Part shown: in pieces, positions 21,501-33,195 of the stretch
Layout: each line of letters begins with the position of its first letter
Position numbering within the stretch: the stretch's first letter is position 1
Source of the DNA: Trichinella spiralis
Lineage: Eukaryota > Nematoda > Enoplea > Trichinellida > Trichinellidae
Assembly: GCA_000181795.3 (NCBI GenBank)
Contig: CM012953.1
Coordinates: forward strand, 16,970,058-17,034,057
Direction: 5' to 3'
DNA: 64,000 bases
Position numbers and translations under genes: made by a program
Notes under the pieces: model-generated
The model's database searches: none
Told to the model about the DNA's origin: nothing
Seen by the model: only the letters and a program-made list of their open reading frames with translations

Positions 21501-23211
21501 GTGAGCAACAGTGATCGCAACGCTAAGAACATCGTGACTGTGATCCTGAAATAATTTCAAGAATCATCTGATTGATTGATTGATTGACTGATGCATATTT
21601 AAAGAAACTTTTTTTTAAAAAAAAAGAAAAATAGCTTACCGACACCACTGCTCCAGATGACCTCACTGAACACAATGTGCTTTGCAAAGCTTTACCAACA
21701 ACCCCATTTTGAAATGATATATTTCTGAAAAAGAGAAAACAAATCAACAATGTCGAATGTATTTTAAAAATTGATAAAAGCTGCAAATTTAATAAAATTA
21801 AACAAATATTGCTGCCATATTCTGGTTGAACAAAAGCAACCAGACTATTGCAATAAATAGCATGAGCTGCATGCAACAAAAGACGACAGGAACATTTTCA
21901 GGTCAGAACCAGAACAGAATGATGTCGAATGGAAAAATCAGGTTATCATCATTTCAATTATTAATTTTTCATAATCAAACGATGCTCTAATAATGACTTT
22001 GAGTAAAATAAAATAAAATTGTAATAAATGAGAATAAATTCCATAAAGTAAGCGTATTTATTTTCAATGACATTCAACCCTATTCAATAATATCTGTAAC
22101 GGCAGAAAGCTCGAGTTGAGAAATATGAAATTACCACAGAAATTTTCAACTCACGTGATCAAAACAGCAACATCGTTCGGCATGTCGTACAAAAGCCGAT
22201 GCTGACGATAATGAACAAAATTGCTCAAAGCATCTTCACCCAACTGACGCACAGGAAATGCATCCTTGTCCGACCAAATTTCCACTCCGACCAACGCAAC
22301 ACGAATATTCACCGGTTGAAATAGCTGTATTTAAAAAAGAAAAAGAAATAGATTCAATTAAAAAATTGTTTATTAATCAAATCATTATCATTTGCATAAA
22401 TGCGAATAGCTGTTGTTCGATAATTTGAGAAGATAATATGTTCGCTTGTTATTGATGTTGAAAATTTCAACTGATGAAAATTGCACAATTTATTTTCGGA
22501 GAATAAGAATAATGGAAATGGAAAGTTGAACTTTTCACAAAACAAAAGTAATAAAGTTTAGATGACGGTAAATGCCTTCAAAATGGAATAAAATCGCTCT
22601 TGGCAGCCGAGCAACAGATCGATTCCACTGCACAACAGAATGACATTTCTGATTAATGATTAGTCAATTTTTCCAAAAATATTTTCCACCTAAACAATCC
22701 CCTTCCTGAATTTCAGTCTCCCTTCTTTTCAATGTTAAAATCCTAATCGACAAGAAAAAAAGCAAATAATAAAAAAATGAAAGAACAAATTTAAAAAAAT
22801 AATAATCATCATCAGTCCCATCATCGTGTTATAAAAAAAACACTCGCTATGCATCTTTTCTTTTATATCATCGTAATTGAAAAGAAGAAATAAATTTGCA
22901 TTTGAAAAAAAAGCATATTTTATTTTTCAAAAAAAAACAGCTGGCACCAAAGCTCTTCCAACTCACCGAATTGACTAATGTAGCTATTTGACTTGCACGA
23001 TCTTTCAGTGCATTTTTGTCTCGACCAAATTTTTCATACTGAAAACAATAATAAATTAAATTTATTATACATAATTTCGACAGTAAATAAATAAATAATA
23101 CCATTGAATTGTCGAATACGATCGCCAATTCCAAAAACAATGGTTTGTCGTTGAGATATCTGTAGTAATATTTCGGCTTGTCAACGTTTGTTCTGTCCAT
23201 ATTTCCCTGTT
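18512..23211 (-). CDS. ADAM metalloprotease (adamalysin), meltrin/ADAM12-19-like; 5' part not located
   Basis: Fourteen phase-consistent exons (transcript order): 23211-23102, 23038-22967, 22324-22155, 21724-21640, 21545-21415, 21168-20997, 20919-20824, 20717-20586, 20522-20350, 20271-20070, 19995-19915, 19786-19678, 19621-19507 and 19436-18512, about 857 residues. The metalloprotease domain has an intact zinc site and catalytic Glu ([12 protein letters not shown]) and Met-turn (CIMAPM). Next come the disintegrin domain ([15 protein letters not shown]; loop [14 protein letters not shown]), a cysteine-rich domain and an EGF-like module ([12 protein letters not shown]). One membrane span ([20 protein letters not shown]) leads to a cytoplasmic tail of about 310 residues with several poly-Pro SH3-ligand motifs ([21 protein letters not shown]). 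The model begins at the protease domain; signal peptide and prodomain must lie upstream or are lost. A sheddase or adhesion role at the cell surface is family knowledge. Confidence 0.92.
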
Positions 23212-26200
23212 CTAAAAGCATCCAAGCACCGTAATATAATATGATAATTTCAATTAAAAAAATTTGTTTTTTAAACAAGCATATATTTAAATAACGGTAA
23301 TATTTTCATGCATGAGCAAGCGTTTCGTTTAACACTGAAAAAAAAACTGCACGCTGCAAATAAAAGTGGAGAATAAACACAACATAAGTGGAATAAGAAG
23401 ACAAGCAAATAGGTGTAAATGGCAAAGTGAAAAGGAAGTCAATCACCGAAGTGAAGTCGTGAATGTCAATGTGAATCATCTCGCACCACCTCCGCGTGTG
23501 GAAAGAAATATTCGCAACGACAAAATGTTGCAAAGCGACGACACACTGCGTGCTTGCTCATCAGATGATACATATATATAGATACAGATATATAGAGGTT
23601 GCATTGCAAACACTGATAAGCAGGTGAATTTCACATGCATCAACAGAGGTGCTAGAGCAGAAAATTTACCAAATTTCAATCAACTGGTGCACAGTGAACG
23701 TTTTCTTTTGGTAAATAAATAAATAAATAAAGGTTCGAGCATCATCATCTTCAAAGCATGCCTGAACATTTTTCACTAGCAATCCACCGGCCGAGCGCCG
23801 ACGTTTCCAATCAATATCTATCTATCTCTCTGCCTCTTTCTATACAAGCGACGAGAAGAGCGGCGATGAAAATTTCTCCAAATTTCCACATCCCGTTCAT
23901 TAGCAAATGAGAAAAGCACAAAGCAAAAGCTAATAATACATTTCCAATTTCATACGTACAAAAATCAACTATACAACCAACTTCAATTAAATATTCCATT
24001 GCTGCTGATCGCTGTTTCAAACAAAGCTAACTAACTCTTGTTCAAATTCAAAAAAGTACAACTTCAAACCCCTACACAAAACATATGCCCATACTTAAAG
24101 GGTGGGTGAAAAGTGAAAAAAAAAGAAAATGTATTTTCTTTTTCTGAAATGACACACCTAAATCACTGCTTCTACCACTGGATCCGAGTGACCACTGGAT
24201 CAATAATTTTGGCTAACCGAAGCTGCACCCGATTTCATGGCACAAACTACAACAACATACTCTATGCGTGCATTGATCCAGTTGTTGCCTTATAGAAACA
24301 AGTCTACTACCACCACCACCACTACTACTACCGCTATGGAGCGATTCAAAAACTGATCAATCGTCGTTACGCAACAACAATTCTGCAAATCAGGCAAAAC
24401 AAATGAAAATATAGAACGAGCTAGATAACAAAAACTGTAATTGATCATCAAATTTCACAAGAAAATTGTCCCCAAAACAGACTACACTATTCCACATATA
24501 TAAATAAAAAAAATACTGCGACCAACTCCACTACACTATAACAAATTTAAACCCAACAATAAATAATATATTCCAACTATTCAATATTCCCATAACTACC
24601 TGAATATTTTTAAATACAGTAATAACAAAAATATTTTTAAATATACAAAAGAATTTTCAGATTTTTAATTTAGAAAAAAAAGTTTATTAAACAAATAATG
24701 TTAAAAAAGCTGTATTACTGCAATTACGAATGTAAATATATTTTCCAGTTTAACTACATTTAAACAATGATTGCTGTTGCAATTGTATGAAATTTTTTTT
24801 ACAAAATTGCATACTTATTTCATATGAATATATATACATATACATACAGAAAAATAATCAACTTTTTCTGCTTCACAACACTGCATCATCATATGATATA
24901 CATTTAACAAATCATGTTCAACAACACAAATTAAATAAAGAAATGAGAAAAATTTCGAATCAAACAAAATCAGCTTCTTCAACATAATTTTAATACCAAA
25001 TCAATTCAACAACAATGCTTTGCCTTGTTTTTATTATCAAAAACTAATTAAATATTCAAAATATAAAAAGAATAAGACTAAAAATAAACATTAAAAGAAG
25101 AAACGCTACACAACTGGTTCTTGTTCTCCAGGCGATTGAATTGTAATCGAGAAGTGTATTATTTTACAAAAACAACTACTTTTTTTAATCATATCAAAAT
25201 ATCTCTTATAAAATTCCGCTTTCAACAATATTAAAATTATGAAATGCATTTTATGAAATCTTTTAAAAATATGGAACGTGATTTAAAAATTGCAAATTTT
25301 CAACGCTTTTATTCAAAGACTTTTTAATCAAAATAACTTCTTCCATTTGAACAATTTTTTCAATGGAATATTTCAACTGTATTTTCAATGGAAAATGGAA
25401 AGCCATTTAAAAATGAATGCATACTTTACACTTTCTCGAGCGCATCATTGTCAATCTGATATATTATTGAATGCAAAGCACTTCCGTAAGGGGCGTCAGC
25501 TGCCACGTATGAATGAAAAAGCAAAGAAACACTGCTAGGTGCTCTCTGTTGCTTCAACAACAGACAACACAGGACAGCACACAGCTCAGAATAATTTATT
25601 TTTTAAATTCAAAAGCAACACTTACTATTATATCAAAAAAATGCTAACTTCTTCTCTGCAACAATTCAACATCCGCACGCCCGTCCTCCATTCACGCATC
25701 ATCATCACTCGCCAAATTACACTAAAAACAAACACAATAACCGCTATTTGAACTGAATTTGAATAAAATAAAAAACAAGTTAAAATACAAAAAAAACAGC
25801 AATAACAACAGAAAAAAGTTAAAGATCATGTGGCATAAATGAGGAAACAGTACCAGAGGCAATATGCGACACCAGAAGCAAGCAGTTGCAGCGCCAGACG
25901 CCGAATGGCACGCACGCCAACGAAGCTCAAGCTCAATTGATGATCATTATTCCGGCGCAAACAAGTTTGCAACTTGTCCTTCAGCTATTCTAAGCCGCAT
26001 AATAAATACAAGCAAAACGAATTGTTCACTACCAATTTTACAAAACAGTAACACATTTTAAAAAATAATTTGCTGTAAAAAAGTCGCATTTACAATACTG
26101 TTCAATTTTAACAATATCAAAACAAACAGAACCACAAATTGAAATGAATAAACATAAATAATAAAGAAAAAAAAGATAAAAATCAATTTCCAATTGTCAA

Positions 26201-26308
26201 ATTATATGCTTCAAAAACAGGGTACAACGGAATTTCTCACAAATTTCAAAACAACCATGTGAACATCAAAAAAATAATAAAATCTAGCAGAAATAAAAAA
26301 AATATTAC
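23212..26308. other. Upstream of the visible ADAM exons; probable 5' introns
   Basis: AT-rich sequence with CAA-, AAT- and TA-rich stretches. ADAM prodomain exons would be expected on the minus strand here, but no conserved prodomain motif could be recognised. The open frames at 23366-23679, 24113-24295 and 25290-26061 are not splice-supported. Confidence 0.35.
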
Positions 26309-26448
26309 CTTATTCACATATATTATGCTCTTCATGTATTCATATAAAATGCAAATTTCTTGGCTTTTGAACTTCAAAACAAGTGCTTTTTCGTTAAAAG
26401 TACACTGGCAGATTTGTACAGGAATCTCATCATTTTCATTATAAATGG
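26309..26448 (-). CDS. Candidate exon, possibly the ADAM prodomain
   Basis: A minus-strand open stretch bounded by a good acceptor (TTCACACAG) and a good donor (AAG/GTAATA). It encodes about 46 residues including IPVQICQCTFNEKALVLKFK. The pattern of alternating hydrophobics followed by LVLKFK loosely resembles the start of the reprolysin propeptide (yeisafgkelvLhL type). It lies between the SDR stop and the ADAM protease exons on the right strand. Similarity is weak and could be chance. Confidence 0.25.
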
Positions 26449-27438
26449 CTGTGTGAAAGTTGAGCAAAATTTATTTTTAAATTAAAAATAACTGGCACAA
26501 AATTAAGGCAGTTTTCACAAACAAATATGTTGCAATTACAGTATACAATTCATACTGTAAAATATTAAGTACTACTTTAACTTACAGTAAAATATGAATC
26601 ATAGTCACCGGTGACCGGAATTTACAATTAATTATAAGATTGTTGATTTATGAACATTTTTCAGTCTAAATTTCATACATTTTTAGATGAGTCGATAAAC
26701 ATGTACATGACATGATTTAAGCAAAACCAGTTGTCGGTTGAAATTAAAATGACATAAATTGACTTTATACTCTAACAATCTAGTTCAAAATCAATCATCT
26801 TTTCTTAGATAAGTAATCTGAGACAGTACAAATTTATCATCTAATGAGAAATTAAAATGAGAATTCGAATGAAAAATTCACACAAAATTATTTTAATCAT
26901 GCATAAAGGAGGCGACGTTTTGTAATATCATTTTAAAAAATTTAACATTATATCCATCATTTAAATAGATTAGTTAAATTTCTAATATCAAATAAAACAT
27001 TTCATATCTTGCATTTAAACTACGTATTTTTAACGTGAAATATATTCCAAACATTTTAATCTTCAGCAATATACACATTCATGAATTAGTTGAATTCAAC
27101 AAAATTCTACTGGGCAACATAAAGTTGTTTCACAGAATACAGAAAAATAAAAAATTTAAAGTGATAACATCAATCTGCGATTCGTAAGTACATCAATTTC
27201 AAAAAAAAGAAGAAAAGTGAGAAAAACAACATGCTCAAATTACAAAATAAATTACACGAAATGAAATAAGCTTCACAACTTTTAGCTTGTGCACACAGTG
27301 GTAACTCTGCACATCTGAATGAAAATTAAAAGCACTTCTAAATATTGCTAAAAAAACGCATTATCAAATAAAAAAACAAATATAATATTTCTCATCACCG
27401 TTCCACTTTTCTAATTGCGTCTTCTACTTTCAATGCTC
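26449..27438. other. Intergenic, AT-rich; no gene seen
   Basis: About 1 kb of AT-rich sequence 3' of the dehydrogenase gene. Nothing beyond short A/T runs could be supported. Confidence 0.4.
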
Positions 27439-29354
27439 TTATTTGTAACGAATGTTCAAAAAATCTCTTACAGTCGCTTGGACATGTATTGACGAAGATG
27501 TCAAACTAAATTTAAAATTGACCTTATGAAAAATAATAATCATGTTTAATATCACCTCTTCAAATAGATGCAAATGTATCTAGCATAGGATGGAACGAAT
27601 ACGTCCAATTTTTCATGCAAAACACCATCTACAATAGCCTGTGCCGTTTCGTTGATTTGCAAGATTGGAAGAATACTAAAAATGATAAGATAAATAAAGT
27701 GTAATAAGCTCAATGCATAAGATGTCAAATCATAAAAAAAACATGCTCAGTTGAAAATCGCATAGGGTTCAGCAAATTTGTTTCCGTCAGAAATGGATGA
27801 ATGGTTGTCAACTTTATGCTTTCGCTCAGTCCGCGTTCTTGAATTTCCCACTGTAAGGATTCCATCAAACCACGTACACCAAATTTGCTAGCGCTAAAAC
27901 ATTACAACGTTAAATGAAAAATAAATAATTCAAAAATACCAATAAGCTGATGCGTATGAATTTCCAAAATAACTAGCCAAAGATGAAATTGCAACAATAT
28001 GACCACTTCCTCTCTCCAAAATGTAGGGATAAAATGCTCGAATTGTCTAGAAAAAAAACAAACTTTTAATCATATATGATAAATTGTAATTTTCTTACCC
28101 AGAAATAACCTAATAAATTAATATCGATTGTTCTCTTGATTTCTATATCGCTAGCTTCATCCAGTTGCTTAACAACCCAAATTCCAGCACTACAAATCAC
28201 AATATCTGGACAGCCAAGCCGAGGATCATTCACTATTTCATTGGCAACTACGCGAAGTCTTTCTGGATCAGAGACATCACAACCGTAAGCGTACGCTTGT
28301 CCTCCAGTTTTATTGATAAGCATAGCAGTTTGTTCATTCAACTCCTAAATTATGAAAAGAACAAAACAAAATTAATCTGTATAAAACTTTTCTTCTTTCT
28401 TTATGACACATTTTCTATTCTTCGATAGCTATACAACTGCATAAAACATTATAATCATTTGTTAACTTTTCTTTAAAACAACACATGTAAAACCTTTAAA
28501 ACTTCTTCTATACCTTAATAATTCAGGTTCATAAAAACAATAACAACAATAATATATTCAATAACCTTTTATAAACGACTTTTCCACAATTTTCTAACAC
28601 AAAAACAAAATAATAAACACGTCAATTTAAGTTATATCGCATTTTGTAAAATAACCGTTTATCCCGTTGTACAAGTTGAATAACCAAGTTAATAATTAAT
28701 AATACTAAATATAAAAACTATGTAAAAAAGGATATATTCTGCTTCAAAACTACTCGCAGATTTTTAATTTCATCCTATAGAACTGACTCACAAACTTCAT
28801 ATTAAACTCAGTCCAATAAAATAATTTACTAGCACTAGCACAAAACATGAATATTTGAAATCTGTTATTTTTTTAAACTTCTTTGTAGTACTTTTATTTA
28901 ATTTGTTTAAAAATAAACGTCAACGATATCAAAATAATATTTATAACACTGGAATGATTATCAAAATTTAAGCTTTCCAACCAAATCAAAAAATATAATC
29001 TGATTTCAGTACAAGTTATCTAAAAGCTATATTTCACAAAGCCATGTATTCTGTAAATAAGATGACTAAAAGTTATGTAAAACTGATAATGAGGGAAATA
29101 AAAAAATTCTTCTAAAACTTCAACATAAAAAATTTAAAATATACCTTGTCAATATCTATCATGACGACTTTAGCTTTCAAATTTGCAAAAAGAAATGCGA
29201 GTTCACGAGCAATCCCTTGAGCGGTGCCAGTTATTACAATAACATGATGTGCCACAGTTTTCGGTTTGCTATTCCAATTTTCAAAAAATGTCATAATAAA
29301 ACCAACTATGCAGCCACAAATTGTGAAAAAGAGATTCCATAAAAATTCGAACAT
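27439..29354 (-). CDS. Membrane-anchored short-chain dehydrogenase/reductase (RDH10 / 17-beta-HSD11-like, SDR16C type)
   Basis: Six exons (transcript order): 29354-29145, 28344-28099, 28046-27940, 27893-27747, 27675-27556 and 27505-27439, about 298 residues. The ATG at 29354 is the first in frame; it precedes a hydrophobic anchor (LWNLFFTICGCIVGFIMTFF). The Rossmann fold shows the cofactor motif TGTAQGIA (TGxxxGIx), an acidic residue after beta-2 (MIDID, suggesting NAD preference), and CSAG in place of the usual NNAG. The catalytic Ser and YxxxK follow (VAISSLAS, then YCASK). The family oxidises retinol or steroid-type alcohols at the ER or lipid droplets; the substrate here is unknown. Exon 4 to 5 keeps the frame only if the donor is GC (27746-27745); the nearby GT donor at 27742 would cause a frameshift. 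Confidence 0.9.
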
Positions 29355-30171
29355 TTCCAAGACAATTTCAGATGATTTCAAACTTTACAACTCTAAAAAC
29401 GTAACAATTCAACAGTAAAATTACACAAATAATGCATGACGCACAAGTTAACAAAACAGATATAATTTAACGTCAAATTTAAGTGTTTTAAAGTTTTTTT
29501 CTGATACATAAAAATGGTTGGATATACGTATTAATAAAAACTGGTTACAATTAAAAGCTTCTAATTGACAGATCAGTAAAAATTTATCAACCACTTTTGA
29601 GCACCAAAAGAGAGAGTACTTACGTTCAGTTACAGTAATGCTACATGACAAGGGAAGCAATAAAAATTGATAAACTTTTATTATGTAATTATTTTAAACT
29701 TTGAATTTAAAAAATCGTCTGAAATATTTGCACATTTCAAACTTTTCAATAAAGCCTGCAAAATCATTATCAAATAAAAGCTTTAAAACATTGCAGTAAC
29801 GTTTTAATTAAAAAAATATTAATTGAAACAATTATAAGAATCTTTCTGTAAGTACATCGGAAACATAAAATATCAAAATACTCACAAATAAACTCAACAG
29901 TATGATATTTTTACGCAGATTTATAAAATGTTTGTAAAGTTAAAATGACAATCTTTCATAAAAAGTCAGCTCCGTCAATTTTGAAGAAAACCAACGCACT
30001 TTATTTGTTAGGTTACTGTAATTATTTAGGTACAATTATTTATTTCTCCTTATATATTTTAATTCGACTTTTAAACAATACGTATGTTTGATAATGATAG
30101 AAATTTTTGTCTTGTAATTATGAAATAAATAATATAAATTATACTCAGAAGATTTTCAGCTATTTCTAATA
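29355..30171. other. Intergenic, AT-rich; no gene seen
   Basis: 5' flank of the dehydrogenase gene up to the first retroelement. The minus-strand frame at 29448-29660 has no family resemblance. No promoter motif was identified with confidence. Confidence 0.4.
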
Positions 30172-30176
30172 GATAT

Positions 30177-30319
30177 TGTAAGAACCGTAAGGGGGTTCTG
30201 TACGCCTGCGATGCTCAAGTACAATTTGCCAGACGTTTGTTCGTCGGACAAATGAGAGTGAACTGTATGATGTAGATTCTTCTTGGCCAACCGGATGTGG
30301 GCAGTCAAGAAGACGGTCG
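30177..30319 (-). repeat. Left terminal inverted repeat (inverted U5 end of the LTR)
   Basis: This stretch is the reverse complement of 33049-33190, with about four substitutions and one single-base indel by eye (roughly 96-97% identity). Homology stops exactly after GACGGTCG at 30319, where gag-derived sequence begins. Confidence 0.88.
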
Positions 30320-31298
30320 AACAAGCATGCCCCGAGAAAAGGGCGTTTGCTACAAGTGCCTGAAGACTGGCCACCGGGCGAGGGAATGTCGCAACGGGCG
30401 CCCGTGTGGAGTGGACGGATGTCGTCGGCCGCATCACCAGCTACTCCATCCGCCGGCGGCGAGGGAATCGGCCCGCTCACCGGGGCCCGACCGGCCCCAC
30501 CAAGGCCTCTTGGTCGCTCGAACCACCCCGAGTGGAGGCCTCCAGACCATCCGTGCCCGCGCCTACGGGCCGGACGGAAACCAAGTGGTGGTGAATTGCC
30601 TCTTCGACACGGGGGCTCAAGTCTCCTTCATCCGGAAGGACGTCGCCGAGGTCCCCGGGCTCACGGGGCCCCACGAGCGTTGTCGTTTCACGACCCTGGG
30701 CGGTCGTGTGGGGCCGGAGCACCGATGGAGGAGAGTGGAATTTCGGCTTGGAGCAGTTGGAACCTCAGGCCGACCAGAGACAAGCACCCTGATGATGGCG
30801 CTTGCGATCCCTCGGGTTTGTGGCAAGGTCCAGCCAGTGCAGGGCGAGCGCTACGACGGAGCCCCGGCAGGGACCAAACCCGAGATGGGACAGCGGCGGG
30901 AAACGCCGCTAATGATCGATGTCCTGATCAGCATCGACTACTATTACGAATTCGTCACCGGTCGCATGCGAAGAAGAGCGACCGGCGGTCCAGTAGCGCT
31001 GGAGACGCTACTCGGCTGGGTAGTCTGTGGAAGAACCAGCCCCAGGCGGACCGCGGAAGTAGAATCCTTCCCGACGAATCCTGAGAACTCCGCCGATGTG
31101 TTGTTGCGGAAAAATGGGGAGATCAATGAAGTGGAGATCCTCCCAGAAGAAGACCTTCCAGAAGGGAACAAGGAGGCTCTGGAGAAGCGCAAGGAGACCT
31201 CGACCTCGGTGAAGAGGAGTGTCAGGTCAGCCTCCCGCTACGCTCAAGTCAACGAGGCCTCCCTAACGTTGTCAAACGGACCAGACGTCAGGGCTTAA
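30297..31298 (+). pseudogene. BEL gag zinc knuckle - aspartic protease - start of pol (fragment)
   Basis: One open frame of about 333 codons whose first codons lie in the inverted repeat, so the true N-terminus is lost. A retroviral-type zinc knuckle is present (CYKCLKTGHRAREC), then a second Cys/His cluster (CGVDGCRRPHHQLLH). The aspartic protease follows (VVVNCLFDTGAQVSFI, active site DTGA), then the BEL-typical linker ALETLLGWVVCG. The tail includes LPEEDLPEGNKEALEK, where BEL reverse transcriptase normally begins, but homology fades and the frame ends at a TAA, so RT is absent. Gag would form the particle and the protease would process it; here it is a relic. Confidence 0.8.
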
Positions 31299-32381
31299 AG
31301 ATGCGCAGCAGGAAACCCCTCGACCATGCGGCTGCGGGGAGGCAGCATTCAGAGAGTGATCGGGCGAAGCCGGCACCTGAGACGTGTTCGCCGAGGCGGA
31401 TCTCACTTCCTACGCCCCACGCCGGTACAGAAGTTGGTAACCCAGCGCCCATGGAAAGCCGTGATGCAGCTCTGAAGAAGTGGGCAACAGAAAACCCCTG
31501 TCGGCTGGGTACCACATGGCCAGCTGAGCCACCACAAGCTCGGCAGCGTGGTCATGAGGACTCAGGACGGGCCACACGGTCGCCGCAAGGGGGGGGGAGA
31601 GCTTACAAGAACAGTCAGCATTGACGGCGACGATGGACGACGCCGCCGCGGGAACCCGGCATTCACCGATCGAGGGGAATGCGGCGGGGATGTTGCGAAT
31701 CCGCGTGCACCGTCAGCGCTCCGTGAGGTGTCGATCGGCAAGAAGCGAGCACGGGGACGCAGAGCCGGCTGAAGGGGAACTGAACCGGATTGAAGTAACT
31801 CGGAAGCAGTTGATGGGAAAAGAGAATCCGGACACGCCGGTGTCCATGAGTCACCCAGCAGTGTCGCCAGGGAGGCACGAGTGGACAGAGGCACTGATCT
31901 GTCACAGACACTGGGGAACGCTGCCCACAGAGGCATATCATACGCCAGCCGCGATCGAGCAACGCGTTTGGATCCCAGCAGAGCGCATGAGGCGCCAGGA
32001 TCCATGCTGCGGGCAGCCGAAGCGCAGAAGGCGCAGGTGGCCGGGTTGCCGATGCGCAACGACCAGCCTAGTCACACGAGGACCCCCACGTTGGGAGCAA
32101 GATTGGTGCTGCCATCAGCGGCTGATGGCCACATGGTGGCGTCGTCGGGGAACGAAGCGTCACCATGGTACGCTACCGCCGGGTTGGAAGCGGAGAAGCG
32201 AGGAAGTCGGGCCATCGACGAACGCCCCGACGTGGAATCGTAAGGAGAACCGTAGGCGAGTGCATCGCAAGCCCGGAGCTGTGGCGGAACCGGCCACCGA
32301 ATGCGAGGTAGAGGACGGGCTGCGCATCTCTCCTCCCGGGAAACCGGCGAACGTAAGGTATGAGAGACTGACTCTCCCATC
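31299..32381 (+). other. GC-rich element interior, degraded pol remnant
   Basis: About 1.1 kb of very GC-rich sequence with many overlapping open frames on both strands, as expected from composition alone. No RT, RNase H or integrase core motif was found. A stretch near 31520-31620 reading SVVMRTQDG and then GELTRTVS might be the degraded C-terminus of BEL integrase (tentative). The remainder is unassigned. Confidence 0.4.
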
Positions 32382-32392
32382 GGGGGGGAGGA
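32382..32392 (+). other. Polypurine tract
   Basis: GGGGGGGAGGA lies immediately 5' of the TGTTACG that opens the 3' LTR, the standard position of the plus-strand primer in LTR elements. Confidence 0.75.
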
Positions 32393-33190
32393 TGTTACGA
32401 ACGTAACGACACCGACCTCGTCGGTGTGACCTGCCCATGGGCTGGTGCCCAAAGGTCGCGGGTGAATCAAGAACAATACCCGCGCACCGCCAGCCAGATC
32501 GCTCTCCTAGCGTCTGGCGCGCACCGGGTTGGGGGTCCGAGAGACCCCCGGTAGCGACCTACGGATGACCGTTGCTCGCGAGACAATGGCTATTTAAGCC
32601 ATAACGCCAGCAGCGGGCCAATAAAGTACTTGGAGAAGCAGCCATCAGGACGAGAACGCCAAATGACCATCGCGAGATCAAAGAAGCCGAAATCATGACA
32701 GCTTTATCGGAAGGTGATTTAGATCGGCGCCGGAGATAGCGAGCACCCCCGCGGCGAGCGAGCTGCCTATTGGTGGTTCGCGTGAGTCAACCGCGGGGCC
32801 GCTGACCCTGGCTCTATATATAGGGCCAGGAAGTAGAGAAAAAGAAGATGGATACCGAGAGACACCGAAGTCAGACGAAATCGCTATGGTTCGCGTAATC
32901 ATTGAATTCTCGTGCCGTTGTTTGTTCCTGCTACACATTTTACTCTCTGTTCGCTGCTGTCGATGGAGTGCGTTCCTCTGATTATCCGTAGTCAAATAAA
33001 ACGAACGTGTATTCGTTGCGTATTTGATCCTTTTGTATTCTACCCACGCGACCGTCTTCTTGACTGCCCACATCCGGTTGGCCAAGAAGAATCTACATCA
33101 TACAGTCCACTCTCATTTGCCCGACAACAAACGTCTGGCAAATTGTACTTGAGCATCGCAGGCGTACAGAACCCTCCTACGGTTCTTACA
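32393..33190 (+). repeat. Complete 3' LTR of the first BEL element
   Basis: Begins TGTTACG right after the purine tract and ends CTTACA right before the GATAT target duplication, length 798. It holds two TATA-like elements (CTATTTAAG near 32588, CTATATATAG near 32812) and an AATAAA-containing stretch near 32620. There is no second copy at the 5' side to compare, so divergence-based dating is not possible except through the inverted repeat. Confidence 0.8.
33049..33190 (+). repeat. Right terminal inverted repeat (U5 end of the 3' LTR)
   Basis: The partner of 30177-30319. It is the native terminal 142 bases of the 3' LTR. Confidence 0.88.
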
Positions 33191-33195
33191 GATAT

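Larger units (their letters stand above)
30177..33190 (+). mobile_element. Defective BEL/Pao-type element with inverted U5 ends and a 5-bp target duplication
   Basis: Flanked by the direct repeat GATAT (30172-30176 and 33191-33195), the 5-bp duplication expected of LTR-element integrase. The right side is a complete 3' LTR (32393-33190) preceded by a purine tract. The left side has no 5' LTR or primer site. Instead it starts with a 143-base inverted copy of the last 142 bases of the LTR, so both outer ends read TGTAAGAACCGTA inward. Inside are a gag zinc-knuckle/protease segment and the degraded start of pol. The body is strongly GC-rich against an AT-rich host. RT, RNase H and most of integrase are missing, so it cannot move on its own. 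Confidence 0.85.

Noticed and set aside
31301..32476. Many overlapping long open frames on both strands in the GC-rich element
   Set aside because: High GC removes stop codons in all frames; Arg/Pro/Gly-rich products lack domain motifs.
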